Source of the DNA: Bacteroidales bacterium
GTDB lineage: Bacteria; Bacteroidota; Bacteroidia; Bacteroidales; UBA932
Assembly (NCBI GenBank): GCA_017618115.1
Contig: JAFZUX010000004.1
Span: 39,059 to 103,058, forward strand
Direction of reading: 5' to 3'
Length of the DNA: 64,000 bases
Below, in pieces: positions 8,123 through 17,149 of this stretch. The notes below the pieces were generated by a model. It saw only the letters and a list, made by a program, of their open reading frames with translations. It did not search any database and had not been told where the DNA came from. Both the position numbers and the translations under genes were made by a program. The number at the start of each line of letters is the position of its first letter. Positions within the stretch are counted from its first letter, which is position 1.

Positions 8123-10318
8123 TTAAGCCTCTACCTTGGCCTTTTCCTCCACGTAAACTCTCTCGGCCTCAGCCGCTTTCGCAATCGCGTCAACGTCTGT
8201 ATCAGTAAGAGCCTGTGCAATCTCGCCGTGATCCTTTGCATAGAAACGTCTCTCTGCCTCTTTCTGACGTGGAGCTGAGAAGTTGCTTACTCTCTTCATG
8301 TATCCGATGATACGTGTGAGGTAATCTACATTCTTGCTGTGGCAGTGAGGACACTCTTTAAGATAACGTTTGTCTATGTGTCCGCAATCATTGCAGATTG
8401 TATTTGGAATGTTGAATGTGAAGTAGTTACATCCCTCTTTAGCAGCAACCTTGAGCAACTGACGGTATTGTGTCTTGCTAAGGTGCTCCTCCAGATTCAT
8501 GTGGAGTGCGCTACCACCGGTAAGGTGCTCAATGTATTTGCTCCCGTGAAGTTTGAACTTGTCTACTATATTCAGAGTCTTATCCTCTACAATGTAGAAG
8601 TAACTGTTGTAGCAGTCTCTTGGTACATAGTAACCGTCCTCTCTGTCCCACTTAGCGTGCTTAACACCAACGTTTTCTGCAGGTATCATCTCGCAGTTGA
8701 ACATTGTCTCCTTTGTACGGTACTTCTTGTTGTACTTCTCTACCAGACCCAGAACGTCCTGAACATACTTAGCGTACTCAGGGTTATCGTCTATCTTAAT
8801 TCCCAGGAACTCAGCAGCTTCTACCAAACCGTTGATACCTACTGTCAGATACTGACGTCCAATGTTGATGTAACCTGCATCGAACAGAGGAAGCATTCCC
8901 TTTGCCTGGAGGTCTTTAAGGTTCTCGTTGTAAGCAAGTTGTACCTTGTGTACGAGATCAATTACCTCACCCAGGAACTCCATGTAATCCATCTTGTGCT
9001 TAACCGCATACTGAATGCAACGGTTGAGGTTGATGGTAAGAACGCTCTTTGAACCTGTAGATACTCCGCCGGCTCCCAGTGTGTAACTGAAACCGTTGTC
9101 CTGTATCTCGTTACGCAGACGGCAGCAGCTTGAAAGTGAGTCTGCATTGTCTGAAAGGTAAGTGAAGAATGAGTGACCTTCACTGTACATCTCAGCTGTG
9201 AAATCTCCCCACTCCTTATCTTTGATATCTCCGTTCTCTGAAAGGAGAGCCATAGTCTCAACAGGGAATGTAAGAGGAGTCTTCAGACGCTCTGCGTTGA
9301 ACCACTTCATAAAGAGTTTCTGCAACCAGGAGAGAGACGGCCAATAAGGTGCCGTTCCGTCCGGGAAGCGGAATTCTCCAAAGAGGCTCTCAAAGTAGTA
9401 CTTGTCGTAATATGCTACATTCCAGAACACTGCCTGGAAGTTTCTTGCTCCGGTCGGCTGGTTGATTGAGTAAACTACCTGCTCAAAGCAATCTGTGATT
9501 ACCTTCTCTATAGTTCTTTTCTTTATAGAAAGATCTACAACCTCATCACCTCTCTTGTAGTAATCCTCGCCGTACTCCTTCTGAAGGAAGTAGTTCATGT
9601 ACATCAGGAACTCAGGAGTTGCACAAGCACCGCTAAGCATAGATGATACAATGAACACCAGGTTAACAAAACCTCCGCAGAAAGATTTGAGGTTGGTTGG
9701 TTTTGTAGAGTTACCGCCAATGCTCAAAGTTCCGTTCAGAAGCCAAGGGTACATTGTGATACTTGCACAGTAGTTTGCAAGAGATGTCTCGTCATTCTTG
9801 TAAATGAAGTGCTGTGACAGAAGCTTTAAGTACTTATCTGCAAAGTCTTTACCGTACATATCCTTCAGACGGTCCGTAAGCAGACGACGGTTCAGACGAA
9901 TGAATCCCGCCTTTGGAATCTCACCAATAAGGGTTGCAATATTCTTGTGCTCAACGTTTGCGTTGGCATCATACTTACTTCCGGTTGCTGCGTTATCTGC
10001 TTTGCAGTAATTTACAAGGAAATCCAATCTGTCTCTAACATCACGATCCTCCGTATGCTTTTGACGATAAAGCATGTATGATTTTGCAATCTGATAGTAT
10101 TTCTCTTTCATCAATGCTACCTCTACCTGGTTCTGGATATCTTCAACGCTCATACCGTTGCGAATTCCCACGTGAGATAGAATGATTGTTAAATCCTCAT
10201 CCGATGCAAAACTACCTGTTGCCAGGAAAGCTTTTCTGATTGCATTCTTAATCTTCTCAATTGAAAACAGCTCTTGTTTTCCGTCCCTCTTAACAATACT
10301 AATCTGACTAGCTGACAT
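8123..10318 (-). CDS. nrdD: Anaerobic ribonucleoside-triphosphate reductase
   Basis: Class III ribonucleotide reductase, making dNTPs without oxygen. 731 residues. An N-terminal ATP-cone (about 1-95, IVKRDGKQELFSIEKI start) provides allosteric control. The ten-stranded barrel follows. The C-terminus has the four-cysteine zinc site (CNDC ... CPHC) and the glycyl-radical loop RIIGYMKRV, in which the radical-bearing glycine should be G672. It is transcribed with nrdG from a recognisable promoter at 10390-10422. Presence of this system indicates the organism replicates under anaerobic conditions. Confidence 0.95.
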   Translation of the reverse strand: MSASQISIVKRDGKQELFSIEKIKNAIRKAFLATGSFASDEDLTIILSHVGIRNGMSVEDIQNQVEVALMKEKYYQIAKSYMLYRQKHTEDRDVRDRLDFLVNYCKADNAATGSKYDANANVEHKNIATLIGEIPKAGFIRLNRRLLTDRLKDMYGKDFADKYLKLLSQHFIYKNDETSLANYCASITMYPWLLNGTLSIGGNSTKPTNLKSFCGGFVNLVFIVSSMLSGACATPEFLMYMNYFLQKEYGEDYYKRGDEVVDLSIKKRTIEKVITDCFEQVVYSINQPTGARNFQAVFWNVAYYDKYYFESLFGEFRFPDGTAPYWPSLSWLQKLFMKWFNAERLKTPLTFPVETMALLSENGDIKDKEWGDFTAEMYSEGHSFFTYLSDNADSLSSCCRLRNEIQDNGFSYTLGAGGVSTGSKSVLTINLNRCIQYAVKHKMDYMEFLGEVIDLVHKVQLAYNENLKDLQAKGMLPLFDAGYINIGRQYLTVGINGLVEAAEFLGIKIDDNPEYAKYVQDVLGLVEKYNKKYRTKETMFNCEMIPAENVGVKHAKWDREDGYYVPRDCYNSYFYIVEDKTLNIVDKFKLHGSKYIEHLTGGSALHMNLEEHLSKTQYRQLLKVAAKEGCNYFTFNIPNTICNDCGHIDKRYLKECPHCHSKNVDYLTRIIGYMKRVSNFSAPRQKEAERRFYAKDHGEIAQALTDTDVDAIAKAAEAERVYVEEKAKVEA

Positions 10319-10363
10319 AGTGTGAACTCTTTCTTATATTTAATTTTTAGGTTTGTCTCGTTT

Positions 10364-10384
10364 CGCAATTAAAAAAGAATTGCG
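10364..10384. promoter_or_regulatory. Inverted repeat, possible operator for nrdDG
   Basis: A perfect inverted repeat CGCAATT-N7-AATTGCG lies immediately downstream of the nrdD -7 element, where the transcription start should fall. Position and symmetry fit a dimeric repressor site or a leader hairpin. It does not match the NrdR-box consensus I know. Function is inferred from position only. Confidence 0.4.
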
Positions 10385-10389
10385 CTGTA

Positions 10390-10422
10390 CAAAAATAAGA
10401 ATTAAGAAAAGTGGCGTGCAAA
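10390..10422 (-). promoter_or_regulatory. Bacteroidota-type promoter for nrdD
   Basis: Read on the minus strand: TTTG at 10422-10419, a 21-base spacer, then TATTTTTG at 10397-10390. This matches the primary sigma-factor consensus of Bacteroidota (TTTG-N19-21-TAnnTTTG). The start codon lies about 70 bases downstream. Confidence 0.6.
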
Positions 10423-10569
10423 AGATGAATATAAAGAAATGAACAAGTTGCTAACAATTTACCTAACTGTCTGTAAAATTGCCACTTAAGTTGTTACAAA
10501 ATAATTTATCAACTTAGGATATCAACTTTAAAAAAAATTGCTATATTCGCATCCCGTTACATGCGTTTT

Positions 10570-10656
10570 GGAGAGATGGCTGAGTGGTCTAAAGCGCCCG
10601 TTTGGAGGGCGGGTTGGCGGGTAACCGTCACTAGGGTTCGAATCCCTATCTCTCCG
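10570..10656 (+). tRNA. tRNA-Ser (anticodon GGA)
   Basis: 87 nt folding as a class II tRNA: acceptor stem GGAGAGA/TCTCTCC, anticodon stem CCCGT/GCGGG closing loop TTGGAGG (anticodon GGA), a long variable arm (TTGGCGGGTAACCGTC region), and T-arm TAGGG-TTCGAAT-CCCTA. Discriminator G. The 3' CCA is not encoded; the next bases are CAAAAA. It reads serine codons UCC/UCU. A TATATTCG element at 10542-10549 is a plausible -7 box. Confidence 0.95.
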
Positions 10657-10666
10657 CAAAAATAAA

Positions 10667-10706
10667 GAAGATGTAAGCCACAAGCATGCTTGTGGCTTAC
10701 ATCTTC
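10667..10706. repeat. Perfect 40-bp palindrome after tRNA-Ser(GGA)
   Basis: Two perfect 20-base arms (GAAGATGTAAGCCACAAGCA and its reverse complement) with no spacer, 10 bases after the tRNA. A TTTTT tract follows at 10710-10714, so it could act as the tRNA's terminator. One arm (GTGGCTTACATCTTCC) is shared with the C module at 42751-42807, so it is also part of the composite repeat. Confidence 0.85.
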
Positions 10707-10747
10707 CAATTTTTGCAAGGGCCGCTGCGGCGAGCAGTAAGGGAATG
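10692..10747 (-). repeat. Composite repeat module C, copy 1
   Basis: GTGGCTTACATCTTCC, ATTTTTGC, GGGCC and CTGCGGCGAGCAG occur here in this order. They occur again in the reverse complement of 42751-42807 with nearly the same spacing. No coding potential is apparent. It lies between tRNA-Ser(GGA) and module B. Confidence 0.7.
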
Positions 10748-10779
10748 CGCAGCGCAGCGAGCACAATCCCATCATTAAT

Positions 10780-10888
10780 CCGTGCAACGGAAATTCCTGA
10801 TAGCCAATTATTTAGCAATTTGCCTGGTAGCGTTTTTGCGGAGAGGTAATTACATAAAATGCACATTACCAGCAACATACGTTGCACG
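10780..10888 (-). repeat. Composite repeat module B, copy 1 (TIR CCGTGCAAC)
   Basis: About 109 bp bounded by CCGTGCAAC and GTTGCACG. The core TTTGCCTGGTAGCGTTTTTG plus CGGAGAGG and AAAATGCACATT match the reverse complement of the two copies beside the RAYT gene (41605-41714 and 42573-42682). It is diverged relative to those two, which are almost identical to each other. Non-coding. Confidence 0.85.
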
Positions 10889-10916
10889 ACATTCTAGGTC
10901 GGATAAAGAGAAACGA

Positions 10917-10983
10917 GGGTTATCTCCCGGCAGGCCTGCGGGGAGCTATTGAGGGGCTCTCCTCTGCCTGCCGAGGATAACCC
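10917..10983 (-). repeat. Composite repeat module A, copy 1
   Basis: 67 bp beginning GGGTTATC and ending GATAACCC, with inner complementary blocks CGGCAGG/CCTGCCG, able to form a long hairpin or cruciform. The reverse complement matches 41520-41586 over its full 67-bp length with a few substitutions. It lies between module B and the end of cstA. GC content is clearly above the surroundings. Confidence 0.85.
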
Positions 10984-11012
10984 AATTCAGTATGTGCACG
11001 GATAGCCCTATC

Positions 11013-12503
11013 CTATAAGGTAAAATCCTCCAGGTGCTTCTTTCCGTAGAGTTTCATGTGGATGCATACCGCCGTGGTAATGAGCACGGTAAGGGCTGCT
11101 GCACAGATTGCTCCGGTTGTATAGTCCAAACCTATCATCTGTTTTGAGAAGAACAAGAAGTCTGAGCAGATGAAGGTCATAAAGATTGCAGGTATCAGAG
11201 AGACAAAGTAGTACGGCACTCCGCCCTTCTGAACTTTGCAGTGTCTTAAATAGAGGAATACAGTTATTGTCCAGAGTGTAAATACTGCAAGAGTTTGGTT
11301 TGCCCAGGCAAAGTATCTCCAGAGTATGTCATACTTCATAAGCGTTATGGCATAGCCGATTATGAACATCGGGATACAGATATAAAGACGCTTGAGTATG
11401 CTCTTCTGTTCCAAATGCAGGAAGTCTGCAATAATAAGTCTTGAACTTCTGAAGGCTGTATCTCCGGATGTTATAGGTGCTGCAACAACTCCCAAAAGTG
11501 CCAGTATTGCTCCAAACTTTCCGAGTGTTGTGTTGGTGATTTCATTCACTACCCAGGAGGCATCCTGTCCGTGATCCGCCAATGCAGCGTTCAGTCCTGA
11601 AAGGCTGTTTTCCAGACCGTTATAGCCCTTGAAGAATGCCATTGCAGCGGCTGCCCAGATAAGAGCAATTATACTCTCTGAAATCATTGCTCCGTAGAAA
11701 ACAGGGCGGCTCTCCTTTTTGTTTCTAAGACAGCGTGCCATCATAGGAGACTGCGTTGCGTGGAATCCGGAGATTGCTCCGCAGGCTATGGTAATGAACA
11801 TTGTTGGAATGATTGGGAAATCTTTTGCGTTGGTTTTAAAGTTGGATAAGGAGTCCCAACCGTTGATTTCCGGTATCTGAAGGTTACCGGTAAAGAGAAC
11901 TACCAGTATTCCCAATGCCATGAAAATGAGGGCAATTCCAAAGATAGGATAGACATTGCCAATTATCTTATCTATCGGGAGAAGAGTAGCTATAATATAG
12001 TATGCAAAGACAATGTAGAGCCAGATGCTCTTGTCCCATCCGGTCATAGTTGAAAGTATGCCGGCAGGGCCCAGCATAAAGACTGCACCAACCATCATCA
12101 TCATTACCACGGTAAAGAGTCTCATCACCTGTTTTGTGGTAAGACCCAGATACTTACCTATAATCTCCGGCAGGCTCATTCCGTTGTGGTTAAGTGAGAT
12201 TACGCCTGCAACAAAGTCATGCATTGCACCCATAAATATGCCTCCTAGTGTAATCCACAGAAAGGCAGCAGGTCCGTAGGTTGCACCCAGTACGGCACCA
12301 AAGATAGGACCTAGACCTGCAATGTTAAGTAGCTGAATCAGAAAGGTTTTCCAGCGCGGCATTGGAATGTAGTCCACGCCGTCATAAAGATTTTTTGACG
12401 GAACTTGAATGTCATTTTTAATACCGCATACCTTCTCCAGAAATCTTCCGTAGGTAAAGTATGCAATTACCAGTGCCGCAAGGCATATAACAAAAGTTAT
12501 CAT
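11013..12503 (-). CDS. cstA: CstA-family peptide/pyruvate transporter (short form)
   Basis: An integral membrane protein of 496 residues with ~13 hydrophobic segments. The N-terminal block (YFTYGRFLEK, DYIPMPRWKTF, NIAGLGPIFGAVLGATYGP) and FMGAMHDFVAGVISLNHNG are the CstA signature. E. coli CstA is about 700 residues; Bacteroidota commonly have this shorter form. Family members import peptides or pyruvate during carbon limitation; the substrate here is not known. Its start overlaps the stop of the Nudix gene (ATGA at 12500-12503), so translation is probably coupled and it belongs to the tail of the ATP synthase transcript. Confidence 0.88.
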   Translation of the reverse strand: MITFVICLAALVIAYFTYGRFLEKVCGIKNDIQVPSKNLYDGVDYIPMPRWKTFLIQLLNIAGLGPIFGAVLGATYGPAAFLWITLGGIFMGAMHDFVAGVISLNHNGMSLPEIIGKYLGLTTKQVMRLFTVVMMMMVGAVFMLGPAGILSTMTGWDKSIWLYIVFAYYIIATLLPIDKIIGNVYPIFGIALIFMALGILVVLFTGNLQIPEINGWDSLSNFKTNAKDFPIIPTMFITIACGAISGFHATQSPMMARCLRNKKESRPVFYGAMISESIIALIWAAAAMAFFKGYNGLENSLSGLNAALADHGQDASWVVNEITNTTLGKFGAILALLGVVAAPITSGDTAFRSSRLIIADFLHLEQKSILKRLYICIPMFIIGYAITLMKYDILWRYFAWANQTLAVFTLWTITVFLYLRHCKVQKGGVPYYFVSLIPAIFMTFICSDFLFFSKQMIGLDYTTGAICAAALTVLITTAVCIHMKLYGKKHLEDFTL

Positions 12504-13219
12504 AGACTTTGGTTTATATTATCATTTATAATGGAGCGGAATGTATAGACGGTGGGATGGCGGGAAGGGAGGTTGGTTCTGTTGAGGCCGCCGTCATTTA
12601 GAAAACCGGTGGAGAGCATCTTGCGGGCAAAGTTGCGGCGGTCAAACTTCTTGCAATAGACGGCTTCATAAAGAGTCTGGAGTTGTGACATGGTAAACTC
12701 TTCAGGCAGAAGGAAACGCCACAACGGATTAAAGACCAAAGATTTACGCAGAGCCTCCATTGCCTTTTCAAATATCTCCTTGTGGTCAAAGGCCAGTGAA
12801 GGAAGGTCATCTACGGAGAACCATTTTGCCTCTGCGGCATCATCTGCGGCAACAGCATTCACATCTCTTGTAAGAACAATGAATGGAACCGTTACGACCC
12901 TTTGACGGGGATCTCTGTTTGGAGTGGAAAAGACTTCAATCTGCTCAAGATAAAGAGCTTGCAGGCCTGTCTCCTCTTGCAGTTCTCTTACGGCTCCCTG
13001 CTCTGCAGTCTCATCGGGATTTACAAAACCGCCCGGAAAAGCCCAATAATCTTTATAAGGATCTGCACCTCTTTTGATGAGCAACACCTTCAAAGGACTC
13101 TCTTTTCCGTCCGGGGAAAAAGAGAAAACAATGCAGTCTGCGGTCAAGGCCGTCTGCGGATATTTATATACCCAGGGATAAGCCTCTCCTTTTCTATATT
13201 TGAAAACTGCATGTGCCAT
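12500..13219 (-). CDS. Nudix hydrolase with C-terminal winged helix (NrtR-like)
   Basis: 239 residues. The Nudix box begins at G63-G64 (GGFVNPDETAEQGAVRELQE) with the metal-binding core R78-E-x-x-E-E83 intact. The C-terminal ~80 residues (FTMSQLQTLYEAVYCKKFDRR, then NFARKMLSTGFL) match the winged-helix domain of NrtR-type regulators, which sense ADP-ribose or sugar compounds and repress NAD or sugar genes. Because the catalytic residues are present it might hydrolyse rather than only bind. Position between atpG (9-base gap) and cstA (4-base overlap) links energy metabolism genes. The ligand is unknown. Confidence 0.85.
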   Translation of the reverse strand: MAHAVFKYRKGEAYPWVYKYPQTALTADCIVFSFSPDGKESPLKVLLIKRGADPYKDYWAFPGGFVNPDETAEQGAVRELQEETGLQALYLEQIEVFSTPNRDPRQRVVTVPFIVLTRDVNAVAADDAAEAKWFSVDDLPSLAFDHKEIFEKAMEALRKSLVFNPLWRFLLPEEFTMSQLQTLYEAVYCKKFDRRNFARKMLSTGFLNDGGLNRTNLPSRHPTVYTFRSIINDNINQSL

Positions 13220-13228
13220 TGTATCAAG

Positions 13229-14149
13229 TTATTGCACGCTGCCGGCAACAATATCCAGAAGTTCTGCGGTAATGGCCTGCTGGCGGGATTTGTTGTAAAG
13301 AACTGTGAGTTCCTGAATCAAATCTTCAGCGTTATCAGTTGCAACCTGCATAGCCACAGTTCTTGCGGCATGCTCGCTTGCGTAAGAATCTGCCAGACAG
13401 GTGTAGAGTTTTTGCTTAAGCACCTGCGGAATCAGAGAGGTAATCACCTCAGAAACGGAAGGCTCAACAATGTAGTTGTGGAAGAATCCTTCCGGAGAGA
13501 GAGACTCCTCCGCCTTGTAAGAAGAGAGATCCACAGGCAGATAGCCAATCCTCTCAACCTTCTGAACAGCAGGAGATTTGAAATGCTGGTAAACAACGTA
13601 AACCTTATCGTACTCTCCCGCTTTGTACTTATCCATCAACTCTGAAGCGAGTGCAAAAATCTTTTTGTAATCCGGCTTTGCCGCCAGGGACTGAAGCGTA
13701 AACTCCTCCCCCTCTACTTTAACTGAAGTGATGCAGCTGAGCGCCATCTTCTTTGCCGCCTCCTCTATCTTTTTCCCGATAGGATAAACGGTTAAAAACT
13801 TGTCATCTATATGAAGATCCAAAATCAAAGAGGTGAACTCTCTTAAGACGTTGTAGTTGAAAGCACCGCACAAAGAGGAGTTGGAAGAGAAGGCCACAAC
13901 TGCAACCTTACTTACACTCTTCTTTGCATCTTCCTCTTCTTTAAGAACATACGGAGATGAGAATACTGTCTTTCCGGCCAAAAAGTTGGAGACAATTTTA
14001 TCCAGATTCTGCTGGTAAGGAACCATAGCAGTAATGATGGACTGCGCCTTATGAAGCTTGGCGGATGAAACCATCTTCATTGCGGAGGTCACCTTACGTG
14101 TTCCCTGAACAGAACCAATCCTTGTCTTTATCTCCTTGAGTGAAGCCAT
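13229..14149 (-). CDS. atpG: F-type ATP synthase subunit gamma
   Basis: The central rotating shaft of F1. 306 residues. The N-terminal helix MASLKEIKTRIGSVQGTRKV-TSAMKMVS and the C-terminal helix with MQVATDNAEDLIQEL and LYNKSRQQAITAELLDI form the conserved antiparallel coiled coil. It is the last ATP synthase gene in the operon, six bases after atpA. Confidence 0.95.
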   Translation of the reverse strand: MASLKEIKTRIGSVQGTRKVTSAMKMVSSAKLHKAQSIITAMVPYQQNLDKIVSNFLAGKTVFSSPYVLKEEEDAKKSVSKVAVVAFSSNSSLCGAFNYNVLREFTSLILDLHIDDKFLTVYPIGKKIEEAAKKMALSCITSVKVEGEEFTLQSLAAKPDYKKIFALASELMDKYKAGEYDKVYVVYQHFKSPAVQKVERIGYLPVDLSSYKAEESLSPEGFFHNYIVEPSVSEVITSLIPQVLKQKLYTCLADSYASEHAARTVAMQVATDNAEDLIQELTVLYNKSRQQAITAELLDIVAGSVQ

Positions 14150-14155
14150 ACTCTG

Positions 14156-15742
14156 TTACTGAACAAACTGATTTACCGTCATTTGTGCAACCTTCTCAAT
14201 TTTCTGGGTAATATCGTCATTAATGACACCCTTGCGGAGTTCATCCAAAACATCCTTCTGGTTATTAAGGCGCAGATGTTCAATGAAGGTCTTTTCAAAC
14301 TTCTGTATATCGTTTATATCTATATCCTTAAAGAGTCCGTGAGTTCCGCAGTAAAGAATTGCAACCTGCTCCTCAACAGGCATAGGCGAGTACTGAGGCT
14401 GAATAAGCAGACGGGTGTTCTTTCTTCCCTTGTCTATTGCCTGAGCAGTAACCTTATCCATCTCACCGCCGAACTTTGTAAAGGCCTCAAGTTCTTGATA
14501 CTGCGCCTGGTCTATCTTAAGCGTACCGGCAACCTTCTTCATAGATTTTATCTGAGCGTTACCGCCTACACGGGAAACGGAGATACCTACGTTGATAGCG
14601 GGACGGTTACCCTGGTTGAAGAGATCCGTATCCAGGAAGATCTGTCCGTCCGTAATAGAAATTACGTTGGTTGGAATATAAGCGGAAACGTCACCCTCCT
14701 GAGTCTCAATAATAGGAAGCGCAGTAAGCGAACCGCCTCCTTTAACTTTACCCTTTAAAGAATCCGGCAGGTCATTCATCTGCTCTGCAACCTCCTGTTG
14801 ATCAATTATTTTTGCAGCTCTTTCCAAAAGTCTTGAGTGGAGGTAGAAGATATCTCCCGGGTATGCCTCACGTCCTGAAGGACGGCGCAGAATAAGTGAA
14901 ACCTCACGATATGAAACCGCCTGTTTTGAAAGGTCATCATAGACAACCAGCGCATCTCTTCCGGTATCTCTGAAGTATTCGCCTATGGCAGCTCCGGCGA
15001 ACGGTGCAAAGTACTGAAGTGCGGCAGGATCTGCAGCGGTAGCGCAGACAACTATGGTGTAGTCCATAGCACCCTTCTCTCTAAGTGTCTCAACCAATGA
15101 GGCTACCGTAGAACCCTTCTGACCTATTGCAACATAGATGCAATAGACCGGCTTGCCCTCTTTGTGAGCGTTCTGCTGGTTGATGATGGTATCAATTGCA
15201 ATTGCAGTCTTTCCGGTCTGACGGTCTCCGATTATAAGCTCTCTCTGTCCTCTTCCAATAGGAATCATAGAGTCTATAGCCTTTATACCGGTCTGAAGCG
15301 GCTGGTTCACCGGCTGACGGAAAACAACTCCCGGAGCCTTTCTCTCCAGAGGCATCTCAAAGAGTTCACCCTCTATACTTCCCTTACCGTCAAGTGGTTG
15401 GCCAAGCGGGTTAATAACTCTGCCCAGCATACTCTCACCTACTCTTATAGATGCAATTCTCTTAGTTCTCTTAACGGAAAAGCCCTCTTTGATGTTATCA
15501 GTAGGACCAAGGAGCACGGCTCCCACATTGTCCTCCTCCAGGTTCATCACAACGGCCATCTCTCCGTTTTCAAACTCCAGAAGTTCACTCGCTTCCGCAT
15601 TGCGCAAGCCGTAAATACGTACCACTCCGTCACTTACCTGAAGAACGGTTCCAACCTCATCCAGTTGAACCTTTCCCTCAATCCCCTCCAACTGTTTACG
15701 CAAAACATCGGAAACTTCACTTGCTTTAATATTAACTGCCAT
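14156..15742 (-). CDS. atpA: F-type ATP synthase subunit alpha
   Basis: The regulatory nucleotide-binding subunit of F1. 528 residues. Walker A GDRQTGKT at 172-179, and the DELSEED-region equivalents and C-terminal helical domain are complete. [20 protein letters not shown] is the N-terminal segment that contacts the delta subunit. The start is two bases beyond the atpH stop. Confidence 0.97.
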   Translation of the reverse strand: MAVNIKASEVSDVLRKQLEGIEGKVQLDEVGTVLQVSDGVVRIYGLRNAEASELLEFENGEMAVVMNLEEDNVGAVLLGPTDNIKEGFSVKRTKRIASIRVGESMLGRVINPLGQPLDGKGSIEGELFEMPLERKAPGVVFRQPVNQPLQTGIKAIDSMIPIGRGQRELIIGDRQTGKTAIAIDTIINQQNAHKEGKPVYCIYVAIGQKGSTVASLVETLREKGAMDYTIVVCATAADPAALQYFAPFAGAAIGEYFRDTGRDALVVYDDLSKQAVSYREVSLILRRPSGREAYPGDIFYLHSRLLERAAKIIDQQEVAEQMNDLPDSLKGKVKGGGSLTALPIIETQEGDVSAYIPTNVISITDGQIFLDTDLFNQGNRPAINVGISVSRVGGNAQIKSMKKVAGTLKIDQAQYQELEAFTKFGGEMDKVTAQAIDKGRKNTRLLIQPQYSPMPVEEQVAILYCGTHGLFKDIDINDIQKFEKTFIEHLRLNNQKDVLDELRKGVINDDITQKIEKVAQMTVNQFVQ

Positions 15743-15744
15743 AA

Positions 15745-16305
15745 TTAAACTATTCTTCTGTTTTTATCCAGTAGCTGCTGACGTATCTGACGAAGTTTGC
15801 TGGCAATGCTCGCATCCATTCTGAAGTCATCTACATCAATTATGAAACCTCCTTCTATAGAAGGGTTTACACACTTGTACAGCTCTATTTTCTTACCCAG
15901 CACGGAGGATGTTTTGGAGATAATTTTCTCCTCCATCTCCTTGCTTAAAGGTATAGCCGTAGTAATCCTTACCACGGCAATGTTCTTCTTCTCACGGTAG
16001 AGAGTCTGATAGTTGAGCGCGGAAGCTCTCAAATAATTTTCTCTGCGATTCTCAATAATGATGCTGTAAAATCTTTGCACCGTATCGTTTGCCTTATCAT
16101 CACCCGTAAGTGTTGATGAGAGCAGAGACAATTTATCCTGCCGGGAGAGAAGAGGGTCTTCCAATGTACGTGTAAGTGCCGGATTCTGTTTAAGACACTC
16201 CAAAAGAAGGCCCATCTGGGAATAAACCTCCTCTTCTACGCCTTTCTCTAAAGCGTAGTCTAACAATGCCTTAGCATACCTTACCGCCAATACTCCAACG
16301 TCCAT
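15745..16305 (-). CDS. atpH: F-type ATP synthase subunit delta
   Basis: Peripheral-stalk subunit joining the b subunits to the top of F1 (OSCP family). 186 residues. The N-terminus [20 protein letters not shown] is the family signature (RYAxALFxxA), and the C-terminal end [16 protein letters not shown] is the expected G-G-x-x-x-x-x-D-x-x-x-D-x-S motif. It sits between atpF and atpA as usual. Confidence 0.95.
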   Translation of the reverse strand: MDVGVLAVRYAKALLDYALEKGVEEEVYSQMGLLLECLKQNPALTRTLEDPLLSRQDKLSLLSSTLTGDDKANDTVQRFYSIIIENRRENYLRASALNYQTLYREKKNIAVVRITTAIPLSKEMEEKIISKTSSVLGKKIELYKCVNPSIEGGFIIDVDDFRMDASIASKLRQIRQQLLDKNRRIV

Positions 16306-16314
16306 ATAGAATCT

Positions 16315-16830
16315 TTATGCCGTTTTTTCCGCTTTAGTCAGAGTAGATACTTCATCCAGCATTTTTTCAATCATATCCATCTGCGCCTCCTCTGTTGAGA
16401 GTTTCTGACGGATAACTTTCTCCGCGATATCGCAGGAGAGAGCGGCAACCTCTCTTCTTATTGAGAGCATTGCCTCCTCCTTCTCTTTCTGAATCTGTGC
16501 CTTTGCCGTATCCAGCTCTTTTTGAGATATTTTTGAGGCCTCCTCCTTGGCGTTGGCAAGAATCCTGTCTCTCTGCTCAACCGCCTCGTTCAGAACACGC
16601 CCCTGCTCTTTATTAGCCTCAGCCACAATGGCTTTGGAATCCTCCTCCACCTTTGCAAGCTGAATCTTGGCCTTGCGGGCATCTTCCAGCGAGTCCTCAA
16701 TATATCCTCTTCTCTTCTCGACAGATTTGGTTATAATAGGAAAGCCGAACTTGGCCAGTATGAAGAATACCACGCCAAAGGAGATCAGCATCCAGAACAA
16801 CAATCCGCTGTCGGGAACAAGTAATGACAT
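16315..16830 (-). CDS. atpF: F-type ATP synthase subunit b
   Basis: Peripheral-stalk subunit: one N-terminal membrane helix ([20 protein letters not shown], about 10-29) followed by a long charged coiled coil rich in Ala, Lys and Glu (to ~165) that reaches F1. 171 residues is a normal length. It lies in the standard E-F-H order. Confidence 0.95.
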   Translation of the reverse strand: MSLLVPDSGLLFWMLISFGVVFFILAKFGFPIITKSVEKRRGYIEDSLEDARKAKIQLAKVEEDSKAIVAEANKEQGRVLNEAVEQRDRILANAKEEASKISQKELDTAKAQIQKEKEEAMLSIRREVAALSCDIAEKVIRQKLSTEEAQMDMIEKMLDEVSTLTKAEKTA

Positions 16831-16853
16831 AATCTATTGATTTTTAATACTTT

Positions 16854-17123
16854 TTAGCCCTGCTGAACAAAGTAAGAAAGCATACATACGATTACCGCAA
16901 TAAGAGCAACTCCCTCAATGAGTGCTGCGGAAAGAATCATAGAGCTTCTTACATCACCTGCTGCCTGAGGCTGACGTGCAATGGCGTCCATTGCGTTGGA
17001 ACCAATCTTACCGATTCCCATAGCGGCACCCAAAACAACTATACCCGCTCCAATTGCAGCGGCGGCTTTGCTTACTGCCAACGCCATTGTGTACTCCAAA
17101 ATAACTGAAAGAACTGTTAACAT
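16854..17123 (-). CDS. atpE: F-type ATP synthase subunit c
   Basis: The rotor-ring proteolipid. 89 residues with two membrane helices joined by the polar loop ARQPQAAGD. The ion-binding carboxylate is E70 in AALIEGVAL. The Na+-binding glutamine of helix 1 and the Ser/Thr after the Glu that mark Na+ rings are absent, so proton coupling is more likely. The N-terminal ~14 residues before MALAVSK are slightly long, but a leading hydrophobic segment is usual in this phylum. Confidence 0.93.
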   Translation of the reverse strand: MLTVLSVILEYTMALAVSKAAAAIGAGIVVLGAAMGIGKIGSNAMDAIARQPQAAGDVRSSMILSAALIEGVALIAVIVCMLSYFVQQG

Positions 17124-17149
17124 AATCTATTAAATTTTAATTGTTTATA

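Noticed and set aside
8339-9052. 237-codon plus-strand frame inside nrdD
   Set aside because: Lies wholly antisense to conserved nrdD sequence and has no recognisable domain.
10528-10887. Open frames on the minus strand across tRNA-Ser(GGA) (products containing DRDSNPSDGYP)
   Set aside because: They are translations of the antisense of a tRNA-Ser and of the repeat modules; this peptide is a common false annotation.
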